Below, piece after piece: positions 1-5,905 of a stretch of 8,736 bases of DNA. A program made the position numbers and the translations under genes. The DNA lies in NCBI GenBank assembly GCA_964373495.1, contig CAYJUW010000030.1, forward strand, positions 1-8,736. Direction: 5' to 3'. The notes beneath the pieces are model-generated. The model had not been told where the DNA came from, did no database searches, and worked only from the letters and a program-made list of their open reading frames with translations. The first letter of the stretch is position 1, and the number at the start of each line of letters is the position of its first letter. This DNA comes from JACQMJ01 sp964373495 (lineage in GTDB: Bacteria > Patescibacteriota > Minisyncoccia > Sungbacterales > SURF-37).

Positions 1-351
1 CGCGACAGATTTATACGATCGGAGAGATTTGTCTCCGCGGTACACCGACGCACCTCTAATCTCCAGCCGCCCGCTCATACGGAGGTGGATGGCGAGCATG
101 CGCTGGGGCGCTCCCGAGAGTCGGAAAAATAAAACTTTTCCCCGCCGAGCCACATCCAGAATTTTTCGTCCCCGCACGCTATCCGCTACTTGCCTCGCAC
201 AATCGCGGAGCGATTTATGCGGGGTCTGCTTTACGCTATCCGCTGCCCGCAGGCCCCGCGGCCAGTCCGTCCAAAACCCCAAAATCCGCCGGCCGCGTAC
301 GAGCGGCAGGAGCTTCTGCTTCGTGATTTCAACTTCGGGGAGCTCGGGCAT
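1..351 (-). CDS. mutM: Formamidopyrimidine-DNA glycosylase, N-terminal 117 residues (runs off the left edge)
   Basis: Bifunctional DNA glycosylase/AP lyase that removes oxidised purines such as 8-oxoguanine. The reading frame starts at the ATG at 351 with MPELPEVE, the family signature; Pro2 is the catalytic nucleophile and Glu3 the catalytic acid after Met removal, so this start is nearly certain. Further on are RRGK (residues 69-72, the conserved catalytic-domain lysine) and IHLRMSG (88-94, with the DNA-intercalating Met). The C-terminal H2TH and zinc-finger parts lie outside the window. There is no SD before the ATG: a terminator-like hairpin ends only a few bases upstream, so expression probably depends on read-through from the upstream small gene. 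A 12-bp exact direct repeat (176-187 and 233-244) encodes ADSV twice (residues 37-40 and 56-59). The segment between WTD and RRGK is long, but I recall similar lengths in Parcubacterial homologs, so an insertion is not required. Confidence 0.93.
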   Translation of the reverse strand, partial: MPELPEVEITKQKLLPLVRGRRILGFWTDWPRGLRAADSVKQTPHKSLRDCARQVADSVRGRKILDVARRGKVLFFRLSGAPQRMLAIHLRMSGRLEIRGASVYRGDKSLRSYKSVA

Positions 352-355
352 AGGT

Positions 356-387
356 GCGAAAAGAAAGGGGCGGGTGTCTCCCGCCCC
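356..387 (-). terminator. Rho-independent terminator after the zinc-ribbon gene
   Basis: Read on the minus strand: an 8-bp perfect stem GGGGCGGG/CCCGCCCC with loop AGACA, followed by TTTCTTTT. It ends five bases before the fpg start codon, so it may act as an attenuator between the two genes rather than an absolute stop. Confidence 0.75.
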
Positions 388-392
388 GGCCT

Positions 393-560
393 TCAGGAAC
401 TTGCGATGGCGCCTTCGAGAGCAGGATCAATGCCCACCGCGTAGCGCTTGTACGTGCAGTCCTCACATTCAAAAACCTCCTTCCCCATCACCCAGAAAAA
501 TGCGGTGTACCGGCGACACCTCTCGCAGTACATGAAGACGCCGACTCTCGCCCGAAACAT
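393..560 (-). CDS. Small zinc-ribbon protein (55 aa), function unknown
   Basis: A 55-residue protein too short for a length-filtered ORF scan. The ATG at 560 has a good Shine-Dalgarno AAGGAG five bases upstream and the TGA at 393-395 is followed by a terminator hairpin, so the gene is well delimited. The protein has two CxxC pairs, Cys12/Cys15 and Cys32/Cys35, separated by 16 residues, a typical zinc-ribbon knuckle arrangement. Aromatic residues and Arg/Lys lie between the knuckles and the C-terminus is short and mildly acidic. Such proteins commonly bind nucleic acid or a larger partner, but nothing here tells which. It lies 75 bp downstream of tldE and 41 bp upstream of fpg on the same strand. 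A weak promoter is possible upstream on the minus strand (TTGCAT, 17 bp, TATGGT, about 621-593). No specific family is recognised. Confidence 0.8.
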   Translation of the reverse strand: MFRARVGVFMYCERCRRYTAFFWVMGKEVFECEDCTYKRYAVGIDPALEGAIASS

Positions 561-635
561 AGCATCTCCTTCCCGTGGAGGGTATCTTGGTACGGACCAT
601 ACGATATTCCCGCCGCCGATGCAATCGCGCCGTTA

Positions 636-2231
636 CTATGTTTCATCGTGGCGGATTGCTTCAAGGTGCACGTCCGCGATGCCGACTTCTGGCGCGTAGG
701 TGATTTCGTCCGATGACCAGAGAATGGTCGGCCGCGGCTCGCCGGTGATGCCGATGATATTTTTCACGATGTCGCGGAGGTTCGCCCGGATGCGAAGTGA
801 GTTCACGCGGATTGGCTCGGCGATCTTGCCGTTTTTGATGCGGAAGGTGTCGGCAACCGCCGTGCCGGAAATTTCCCCGGCCGTCTCTCCGGCAATCGGG
901 TAGGTGTACCAGAGTGCGCCGATGTACACACCATTCTTCACGCGGCGGAGGAGTTCCCCCCGCGACACCGGCTGCGAGGAAGAGATAAAGAGGTTTGTGG
1001 CCGAGATGACCGGTTCGTGGCTGGCCATCCGGCCGCCGCCCCCGCCAAAGCGGAAGCCGGAGCGGGGCAGGTGCGCCTCAAGGTGCTCGCGGCCGGAGGG
1101 GCCGATTTTTTCCTTGAGCGCCTCGTCCGTTTGCGCGAGGAGCTTCTTTTGGTAGTAGTCGTTTATGAGGAATCCGGCGAATCGGCCGTTCTCGATAAGC
1201 GGGATCCTGGCGGTGCGATAGCCGTCATCAGTGAATGTTTTGGAGCCGGCGCCGCGGGGAAGTGTCGCATCGTCGAATATCGTAAGAAGCGGAGATCCAA
1301 TATGCTCCCCGAGGCGGCCGTTGAACATCGAGAGCCGGAAGTCGAGCGAGCCCGCAGAGAGCGAGCGAAGAAGGAGGTTTGCGAAAATTTCAGTCGCGGC
1401 CTGCGGGCCAAGAACGACGGCATAATTCCCGGTCGGAATGGTGAGACCGCCTACGCCGGCCACGGCCTGCTCCGCTGCTTCCCGTCCTCGAGCCGACGGG
1501 TCAAAGCCCCGGAGCCCGCTTTCCGCACCTGCAGCCCGACCCTTTGAGTGCGCGCGTTCGACCATGGCCGAGATGAGCGACATGACGATTGTGCTTTCGT
1601 CATGGAACTGGATGCCGGTCGTGCTCGCGAGCGCGGCGCGCTCGGTCATGAGGAAATTATCGCCGGAGACAATGAAGTCCGGGTCGGTGAATATGGTCTT
1701 CGTCCGCCGGTGGTAGCGCTGGAACACATGGAACGCGCCTTCGAGCGTGTTCCAGCTGATATCCGCGAGGAGCGTGGCCTCTTTTTCCGGGGTCAGTGAG
1801 AGGAGCCGAGGATCAACGTATGTCCGCGGAGCAGGTTTCTCCTTGATCGGTTTTGGAAAGCCGTGGAAATCCGGATCGTGGAAGGCATTGGCCTTGGCGC
1901 GCTCAAGCGCGCGTCTCACTGCATCGAGCGAGACATCGTTTGCGGTATGCCCAAAGCCGACCAGCGCAGCTGGTCGTCCTGAATGTAGTGAAGGACCCCC
2001 TGAGCTTGTCGAAGGGCTACCTTTGAACCACCCCTGCACCGAGACGCCGAAATCATCATCCGATTTCGGCTCCTGCAGGCCCTGGCAGGGAAAATGGTGG
2101 GTATAGACGATACGTCCCACCACGCGGCGGTTGGCCGAGGCATAGACCGTGCCCTCGATCAGGGCTTTATCCCGCCTCAGTAGCTTGAGACCCTCGCGGA
2201 CAGTAGTTTTCAATTTTTGCAGGCTCACCAT
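636..2231 (-). CDS. pmbA: TldE/PmbA, partner subunit of the TldD/TldE metalloprotease
   Basis: 531 residues from the ATG at 2231. A TTG at 2252 would add seven residues, but they are encoded by the AT-rich repeat and neither start has an SD. The C-terminal half is typical of the TldD/PmbA family (the DFRLSMFNGRLGEHIGSPL region, the D-D-G-x-R-T-x-R-I-P segment followed by IENG, and the GETAGEISGTAV region). There is no HExxxH motif, so this is the TldE/PmbA subunit, not the zinc-bearing TldD. In enterobacteria the pair trims peptides, including microcin B17 precursor and CcdA antitoxin. Residues about 72-90 (SPSTSSGGPSLHSGRP...) are a peptide encoded by short palindromic repeats and inserted into an N-domain beta turn. 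tldD lies 131 bp upstream on the same strand, so the two are probably co-transcribed. Confidence 0.92.
   Translation of the reverse strand: MVSLQKLKTTVREGLKLLRRDKALIEGTVYASANRRVVGRIVYTHHFPCQGLQEPKSDDDFGVSVQGWFKGSPSTSSGGPSLHSGRPAALVGFGHTANDVSLDAVRRALERAKANAFHDPDFHGFPKPIKEKPAPRTYVDPRLLSLTPEKEATLLADISWNTLEGAFHVFQRYHRRTKTIFTDPDFIVSGDNFLMTERAALASTTGIQFHDESTIVMSLISAMVERAHSKGRAAGAESGLRGFDPSARGREAAEQAVAGVGGLTIPTGNYAVVLGPQAATEIFANLLLRSLSAGSLDFRLSMFNGRLGEHIGSPLLTIFDDATLPRGAGSKTFTDDGYRTARIPLIENGRFAGFLINDYYQKKLLAQTDEALKEKIGPSGREHLEAHLPRSGFRFGGGGGRMASHEPVISATNLFISSSQPVSRGELLRRVKNGVYIGALWYTYPIAGETAGEISGTAVADTFRIKNGKIAEPIRVNSLRIRANLRDIVKNIIGITGEPRPTILWSSDEITYAPEVGIADVHLEAIRHDET
1959..2016. repeat. Palindromic repeat cluster inserted in frame inside tldE
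   Basis: Three short palindromes in a row: GACCAGC/GCTGGTC with loop GCA (1959-1975); GTCCT...AGGAC around a core resembling the common TCCTGAATGTAGTGAAGGA repeat (1976-1996); and CCCTGAGCTTGTCGAAGGG (1998-2016), recognisable as a widespread bacterial dispersed repeat. Together they encode roughly 19 extra residues without breaking the frame. Confidence 0.8.
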
Positions 2232-2236
2232 GAAGG

Positions 2237-2328
2237 AATTTTCAATTTCCAATTTTCAATTCTCAATAAATTTTCAATGATGGAATTTTCAAACGTGTTT
2301 TAAAATTGAAAATTGAGAATTGAAAATT
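2237..2328. repeat. AT-rich intergenic repeat between tldD and tldE
   Basis: Four near-identical AATTTTCAA units (2237, 2251, 2269, 2284) and the inverted counterpart at 2301-2328. A 17-bp perfect inverted repeat joins 2251-2267 to 2312-2328. Composition is far more AT-rich than the rest of the window. Repeats of this type are frequent between genes in Parcubacterial genomes. It touches the tldE start, could form a long mRNA hairpin there, and leaves tldE without a visible SD. Confidence 0.85.
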
Positions 2329-2362
2329 ATATCGCTGGTAATACCACTCTGCCGCAACCGCA

Positions 2363-3991
2363 TTAATGCCGACGTGGCCCTACGATCCTCGCTCTGCCTC
2401 TCATGGTCGGGCCGCCGTTACCGACCATTTTTGACTGCATGGGCTGGCCTTTGCCGCAGTTGGGGATGGGAAAGATCTTGAAATCATTGCCCACGGCATC
2501 AATGCTCTTGAAAAAATCGGCCGAGTGCCCGGAGATCGAGCCGTCGCGGTAAAGCTCGCCGAGCTTGCCGTCGCGGATCTCATACAAAAGGCGGCAGGAG
2601 AGGCGGAAGTGTTCGCGGGATTCGGAGATGGAAGGGATGCGGTGGCCGACCACGTAGTAGCCGCGTTCCACATCCTTCAACATGCGAGCCGGGTCAGAAT
2701 CGCCGGCCTCGATGGCCGAGACCGACATGCGGATCAGGGGAATGGCCGATGCCGAGTTGGCCTTATAATGGCCGTTGGGCACACTGCCCCAGATGGCCGC
2801 GGTCTCGCGCGAATTCATGAACTCCTTATAGATGCCGTGCTTGATGTGGTAGACGCGGCTCGCGGGCGTACCCTCGTCGTCGTAGCGGTAGTGGCCATAG
2901 GCGCCTTTCAGATTCGGATCGGAAAACGCCGAGAGCAAGGGCGAGGCGACCTGTTTGCCCACCATGTTCTCGGAAAAATCCTGCAGAAACCACGAACGGC
3001 CGGCATAGCCCGTCTCCCATTTCATGGCCCGGTCCAGCTCCGAGGGATGGCCGATGATCTCGTGAGCCAAAAGCCCGTTGAAGTCGGGATCGGTAATGAC
3101 GACCACCGGCTTTTCCGTCGTCGGCGCTGGCCGGGCTTTCGAAAGCTTTACTACCTCATCGGCGATCATGGCACTAAAGCCGTTCAGCGTCTTCGCATAG
3201 ACGTTCTTGCCGCGGATGAGCGCTTCCCAGCCCAACTGATTGCCGACGTGGTGGTAGAGATCGGCCGGGAGCTTCGTGCCCGACTGCGCCGTAAAGAACA
3301 CCGTAGCACCGCTGAACGCCGAGGCCTGGTCAATCACGCTGCCCTCGGAGGAATAAAAGAGCTGACGCTCCAGGACCGAGAAGGCGCCGATGAATGAGTT
3401 TTTTATCTCGCGGAACTGCTTGCGAACGTCGCCGGCAACATCAAGTACGTACTCTTCGGCTTCGGCTTTCGAAACCGTACGCGGATCTATTTCGTAGTTT
3501 GCGTTGATCGTATCCCGGATGACCGGAATTCGAGCGAGCGTCACTTCCGGCAGGATGCTCTTTCCCAAATGCCGGAAGCGGGCTTTGGTGACGAGCTTGC
3601 GCCTGGCCGCGGCAAAGGCGCGGTCACAGGCAACCGTAATGGCGTTCCGCAATATGAGCGGTGTGCGCTTGAAATCCGAGGCGCTGATGCTGCCGCCGAT
3701 AAAGCCGTTTGAAGAGGCGGTCCGCGGCCCGCCCACTTTGGGCGAGGCTCGCCCAGCTACGTTGGACGGCCCGGCGATCACGCGGATACCGTAGTTCAAA
3801 GAGAAATCCTTCTGGTAGCCCTTCAGGGTGACGTCCTCGGTTGAAATGTTGAACCCTTCGTCGAGCGCCACGCGGACATCAACATGCCTGACACCCGGCT
3901 TCCCGCCCTCCCGCATAACTAATAGAGCCAGATCATCCTTGAGATCATCCAGCTCCTCGATGGAAATCCAGTGTTTGGTTGCGCGGGGCAT
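2363..3991 (-). CDS. tldD: TldD, zinc metalloprotease subunit
   Basis: 542 residues from the ATG at 3991, which has an SD-like AAGGTG six bases upstream; a TTG at 4027 would give 554 residues but would start inside a terminator hairpin. The catalytic HExxxH motif is present as HEIIGH at residues 310-315 and the expected third zinc ligand is Cys512 in NCGKGQPMQ, matching the His/His/Cys site known for E. coli TldD. The C-terminal VGNGGPTMRGRA stretch is also typical. TldD pairs with TldE, encoded next on the same strand, to form a protease that degrades unfolded peptides within an internal chamber. Residues about 75-95 (PSNVAGRASPKVGGPRT...) form a Gly/Pro/Ser-rich insert at the same N-domain turn that carries the repeat insert in TldE. 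Confidence 0.95.
   Translation of the reverse strand: MPRATKHWISIEELDDLKDDLALLVMREGGKPGVRHVDVRVALDEGFNISTEDVTLKGYQKDFSLNYGIRVIAGPSNVAGRASPKVGGPRTASSNGFIGGSISASDFKRTPLILRNAITVACDRAFAAARRKLVTKARFRHLGKSILPEVTLARIPVIRDTINANYEIDPRTVSKAEAEEYVLDVAGDVRKQFREIKNSFIGAFSVLERQLFYSSEGSVIDQASAFSGATVFFTAQSGTKLPADLYHHVGNQLGWEALIRGKNVYAKTLNGFSAMIADEVVKLSKARPAPTTEKPVVVITDPDFNGLLAHEIIGHPSELDRAMKWETGYAGRSWFLQDFSENMVGKQVASPLLSAFSDPNLKGAYGHYRYDDEGTPASRVYHIKHGIYKEFMNSRETAAIWGSVPNGHYKANSASAIPLIRMSVSAIEAGDSDPARMLKDVERGYYVVGHRIPSISESREHFRLSCRLLYEIRDGKLGELYRDGSISGHSADFFKSIDAVGNDFKIFPIPNCGKGQPMQSKMVGNGGPTMRGRARIVGPRRH
3731..3754. repeat. Overlapping palindromes encoding the TldD insert
   Basis: Inside tldD: GCCCA/TGGGC with a 3-base loop (3731-3743) overlaps GGGCGAG/CTCGCCC with a single-base loop (3740-3754). 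They encode part of the extra peptide near residues 80-90 of TldD. Confidence 0.6.
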
Positions 3992-4025
3992 GGGCAACAC
4001 CTTATCACGAATCGCGTCAGCTGGC

Positions 4026-4055
4026 AAAAACGACCCCGCACCAATTTTGCGGGGT
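4026..4055 (-). terminator. Rho-independent terminator upstream of tldD
   Basis: On the minus strand: ACCCCGCA/TGCGGGGT stem (8 bp, 4055-4033) with a 7-base loop, then CG and TTTTT (4030-4026). It would end transcripts coming from the small ORFs at 4326-4869 before tldD. The left half of this hairpin is also one arm of the long inverted repeat 4033-4254. Confidence 0.65.
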
Positions 4056-4254
4056 GTTCCATGGCCAGCCGCTTCGCCCGATGCGGGATGGCCTATTCGT
4101 TCCCGGGTTTCCTGCTCGTCCGCTTGCAGCGGACTCGCAAAACCCGCGAAAAGCTATCGAAACGCTTTTCGCCCACGCGGCTCGCGTAGCTCGGCTTGGC
4201 TTAGCCATAAATGAGGGGTGCGATGTCCCCATCAGGGCAAAATTGGTGCGGGGT
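4033..4254. repeat. 222-bp non-coding element bounded by an 18-bp perfect inverted repeat
   Basis: ACCCCGCACCAATTTTGC at 4033-4050 is exactly complementary to 4237-4254. Inside are at least two strong hairpins: CGGGTTT/AAACCCG enclosing GTCCGC/GCGGAC (4104-4146), and GCGAAAAGC/GCTTTTCGC (4146-4172). No convincing ORF or tRNA fold was found inside. The terminal nine bases ACCCCGCAC recur as the arm flanking the inner tRNA-Pro at 8203-8211. Together with 4258-4311 this accounts for most of the gene-free stretch 3992-4325. Confidence 0.65.
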
Positions 4255-4257
4255 TCT

Positions 4258-4311
4258 ATTGTTGGCAGCCGCTCGGGCGTCGCCACGGGCTCGCCCGCGC
4301 GGGCCAACAAT
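4258..4311. repeat. Hairpin with 9-bp inverted repeat
   Basis: ATTGTTGGC at 4258-4266 pairs with GCCAACAAT at 4303-4311; inside, CGGGCG pairs with CGCCCG. It is part of the structured intergenic stretch upstream of tldD. Confidence 0.55.
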
Positions 4312-4344
4312 GAAAAACGCGCCGGTCAACGCTCGTTGACCGGC
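4312..4344 (-). terminator. Rho-independent terminator after the small ORF pair
   Basis: Minus strand: perfect 10-bp stem GCCGGTCAAC/GTTGACCGGC with a 4-base loop (4344-4321), then GCG and TTTTT (4317-4313). Confidence 0.8.
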
Positions 4345-4559
4345 ACGGATGCGCACCGTGACGCCCTATGATGCAGGCGTGAATGCTTAGACGTGCGCCC
4401 GTACGAAGTGCTCGAGCTCCTCAAGTATTTCGTTTCGGAGACGATCACTCCGCGGCGAAACGGAAACTCACGGGTCTTCCGGTTCACCTCCTGCATCTCG
4501 CGCTTGAATGGATCAACTAGCCGATAGTCAACGCCAGCTGCTGCGTACTCGCTTCCCAT
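4326..4559 (-). CDS. Small protein of unknown function (77 aa, possibly frameshifted)
   Basis: The ATG at 4559 has one of the best ribosome sites in the window, AAGGAGGT five bases upstream, so translation surely starts here. The N-terminus (YAAAGVDY, then DPFK) faintly resembles the start of AIR synthase/PurM-like proteins, which are several times longer; this is only a resemblance from memory. The frame as read ends inside the stem of the terminator at 4321-4344, which is unusual. A frame change near 4460 would instead give the plausible C-terminus RNEILEELEHFVRAHV ending at TAA 4387-4389, well clear of the terminator, for a protein of about 57 residues. So the gene may carry an indel, or the sequence an error. 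It overlaps the end of the upstream ORF by 32 bases, implying translational coupling. Confidence 0.5.
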   Translation of the reverse strand: MGSEYAAAGVDYRLVDPFKREMQEVNRKTREFPFRRGVIVSETKYLRSSSTSYGRTSKHSRLHHRASRCASVPVNER

Positions 4560-4869
4560 CGGGCACCTCCTTCAGTTTCTTGTTGAGCCACGCTTCAAAG
4601 AACACACAGAGCGACTTGAACGCCTCGCGCGGCACCTTTTTCTCCTCGGTTCCAAGCTCGTCCAAGAGCTCATAGGCGAGTTCGTAGGCAGCATGGCCGA
4701 GGCAACGGGAGACCTCGTTCCCCTCCGTGCCAAGGAGGACTTTCGCCTCGCCGCCGCAAGTGGGATCAACGGGCCCGTAGGCCTCAGTATTTAACCAGAC
4801 AAAATCGCAGTAGTCACGGGCCGTAGCCGGACGAATAGGGGAAAGTATACCGAACCACCTCCTTGTCAA
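4528..4869 (-). CDS. Hypothetical protein of about 113 aa, start uncertain
   Basis: The body looks like a small soluble, mostly helical protein with three central cysteines (residues 21, 39 and 57 of the longest form). No family is recognised. The longest frame begins with a TTG at 4869 without an SD in front; an AAGGAGG lies just after that codon, and the TTG also reads as a TTGACA -35 box, so the true start is unresolved. No ATG or GTG occurs in frame near the N-terminus. A short frame MKLPPYGGNFAI from an ATG at 4904 ends with TGA overlapping the TTG, which could act as a coupled leader. The gene overlaps the next small ORF by 32 bases and shares its terminator. A 28-bp palindrome lies just upstream. 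Confidence 0.55.
   Translation of the reverse strand: MTRRWFGILSPIRPATARDYCDFVWLNTEAYGPVDPTCGGEAKVLLGTEGNEVSRCLGHAAYELAYELLDELGTEEKKVPREAFKSLCVFFEAWLNKKLKEVPDGKRVRSSWR
4844..4869 (-). promoter_or_regulatory. Possible promoter with short spacer
   Basis: Minus strand TTGACA (4869-4864) and TATACT (4849-4844). Both boxes are strong but the spacer is only 14 bp. It would place transcription start inside the ORF at 4528-4869, in conflict with the TTG start. Confidence 0.35.
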
Positions 4870-4874
4870 ATAGC

Positions 4875-4902
4875 GAAATTGCCACCGTACGGTGGCAATT
4901 TC
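4875..4902. promoter_or_regulatory. 28-bp perfect palindrome (operator or bidirectional terminator)
   Basis: GAAATTGCCACCGT followed immediately by its reverse complement, with no spacer. It sits six bases upstream of the TTGACA box at 4869-4864. The perfect dyad suits a dimeric repressor site, or a hairpin ending in AATTTC. Confidence 0.55.
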
Positions 4903-4927
4903 ATGGGTACCATATGTTGCGCCCTCT

Positions 4928-4946
4928 GTCTACGTTCGTCTACGTT
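4928..4946. repeat. Short tandem repeat GTCTACGTT x2
   Basis: GTCTACGTT at 4928-4936 and again at 4938-4946, directly before and overlapping the 34-bp palindrome. Confidence 0.6.
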
Positions 4947-4977
4947 GCAAATAGATGCCTAGGCATTTATTTGCAAC
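4944..4977. repeat. 34-bp palindrome between tRNA-His and the small ORFs
   Basis: GTTGCAAATA...TATTTGCAAC around ATGCCTAGGCAT, complementary except for one G/T pair (a wobble in plus-strand RNA). No T-tract follows on either strand, so it is not a standard terminator. It lies 3' of tRNA-His and could be a processing or binding site. Confidence 0.6.
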
Positions 4978-5030
4978 ACTCCGGCACCAAGGGCGATATT
5001 GGTACGCGAAATTGGGTTTTGCATCTAGTG

Positions 5031-5103
5031 GGGGACTAGGGAGAATTGAACTCCCTCCGGCGCTGCCACAGAGCGCCGTGCTAACCGTTACACCATAGTC
5101 CCC
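5031..5103 (-). tRNA. tRNA-His(GUG)
   Basis: Complete cloverleaf on the minus strand, 73 nt including the extra 5' base. The acceptor stem GGGACTA/TAGTCCC is preceded by an encoded G-1 (5103) facing C73 (5031), the histidine identity pair. D-stem is GTGT/GCAC, anticodon stem GCGCT/AGCGC with loop CTGTGGC giving anticodon GTG, T-arm GGGAG TTCAATT CTCCC. CCA is not encoded, so it must be added. The gene starts 12 bases after the stop of the frameshifted ORF and is probably on the same transcript. No second tRNA-His half was found around it. Confidence 0.95.
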
Positions 5104-5115
5104 ATTGTGATTTGG

Positions 5116-5734
5116 CTACTTCGCTGGCGGCGTGTCCTGAACCAAGAATTTTGCCGCAACTTCGCCGGCGATCGTATCCACGAACTCGCGGTAGCGCTTT
5201 GGGTCCTCATGAACGTCCGGCACTTCAGGAATGATGACCCGATCGCGCCGGTCCTCATCGGTTTCGCCCGTCTCGCCCTGGTAGAGCGAGGCATCGAGCC
5301 GGACGTAGCGCGACGGCTCGCGCGCCGAGGTACCGGCGCGCTCAATCAGAGCATCGGCCTTGAACTCCGTGTCCACGATCGTGCCCACCGCGGTCCAGAA
5401 GCGGACGAGCTTTGCGGCTCGCGGCGAAAGGCCAAGCTTCTCTAATAACCCGTTCGCGGAGGTTACTGGGAAATTGTTTGGTCGGGTTGGCGGGATCCTG
5501 CGGGACTCTTCGATCCGGTTCAAAGGGCTGATAGCGCTTGATAAGCTCAACGCCTTCGCTGAACGTGATCTTGGTGCCATCGCGGCGGTGCCGATCGATC
5601 AAGACGCGGACCGCTTCCTGGTAGTCGGGGCTCTCGACCCGCGCCTGCCCGAAGACAAAGCGCTCGTTGATGTCGCCGCTCCGCTCGATCTTCCGCCACG
5701 CCGGCCCTTCGGATTTTGGTAAACCGTATGCCAT
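5116..5734 (-). CDS. Hypothetical protein (~205 aa) split by a +1 frame change
   Basis: Two overlapping open frames together make one protein: the first starts at the ATG at 5734 (MAYGLPKSEGPAWRK...), the second ends at TAG 5116-5118. The first stays open to 5342 and the second opens by 5580. The natural join is near CAA-TTT-CCC-A (about 5468-5473, codons 87-89), giving NPTKQFPVTSANGLLEKLGL. Both halves have similar charged, soluble composition; no domain is recognised and no signal peptide or membrane segment is seen. The ATG lies nine bases after the 3' end of the outer tRNA-Arg and has no SD. The order tRNA-Arg, this ORF, tRNA-His suggests one transcript from the promoter at 5942-5970. It could be a true frameshift mutation, programmed +1 frameshifting, or a sequence error. 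Confidence 0.6.
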
Positions 5735-5803
5735 GGGTTGCCACGCGCCCCGCAGGATTTGAACCCGCAACCTCTCGCTCCGAAGGCGAGCGCTCTATCT
5801 TCA

Positions 5804-5905
5804 TCCTCCCGCCTTTGCACGTCCCTGCGAGGACTCGAACCCCGAACCTCCTGGTCCGAAGCCAGGCGCTCTATCCATTGAGCTACAGGGACAAAGGTGG
5901 GAGGA
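5804..5905 (-). repeat. Complementary arms flanking the inner tRNA-Arg
   Basis: TCCTCCCACCTTT (5905-5893) pairs with AAAGGCGGGAGGA (5816-5804) in 12 of 13 positions, the exception being A-C. The pairing can extend outward with two G-U pairs and one A-U. The left arm abuts the inner tRNA directly; the right arm is separated from it by TGC. Confidence 0.8.
5820..5892 (-). tRNA. Inner tRNA-Arg(UCG)
   Basis: Complete 73-nt cloverleaf: acceptor GTCCCTG/CAGGGAC, TA, D-stem GCTC/GAGC with loop AATGGATA, anticodon stem CCTGG/CCAGG with loop CTTCGGA (anticodon TCG), variable AGGTT, T-arm CGGGG TTCGAGT CCTCG (one G-U), discriminator G. CCA is not encoded. It lies wholly inside the D-loop of the outer tRNA-Arg, on the same strand. 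Confidence 0.96.

Noticed and set aside
29..535. Plus-strand 168-aa ORF at the left edge
   Set aside because: It is antisense to fpg (MPELPEVE frame) and to the zinc-ribbon gene. It has no SD and no recognisable domain.
2525..3397. Long plus-strand ORF opposite tldD
   Set aside because: It is an antisense shadow of tldD, whose frame carries the HEIIGH and NCGKGQ motifs. Other long antisense frames over tldE and cca are shadows too.
4017..4310. Minus-strand 97-aa ORF in the structured intergenic region
   Set aside because: It reads through several strong hairpins and a terminator, with no SD and low-complexity composition.
5744..5892. The 3' half-tRNA downstream of tRNA-Arg as an integrase attachment-site remnant
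   Set aside because: A matching 5' half exists upstream at 5906-5924 and its stems covary with the 3' half. The inner and half copies also differ in all stems, so this is not a recent att duplication.
5800..5905. Group I or group II intron in the tRNA
   Set aside because: The insert is 106 nt, of which 73 are a tRNA and 26 are the arms. There is no room for a catalytic intron core. The same holds for 8203-8317.
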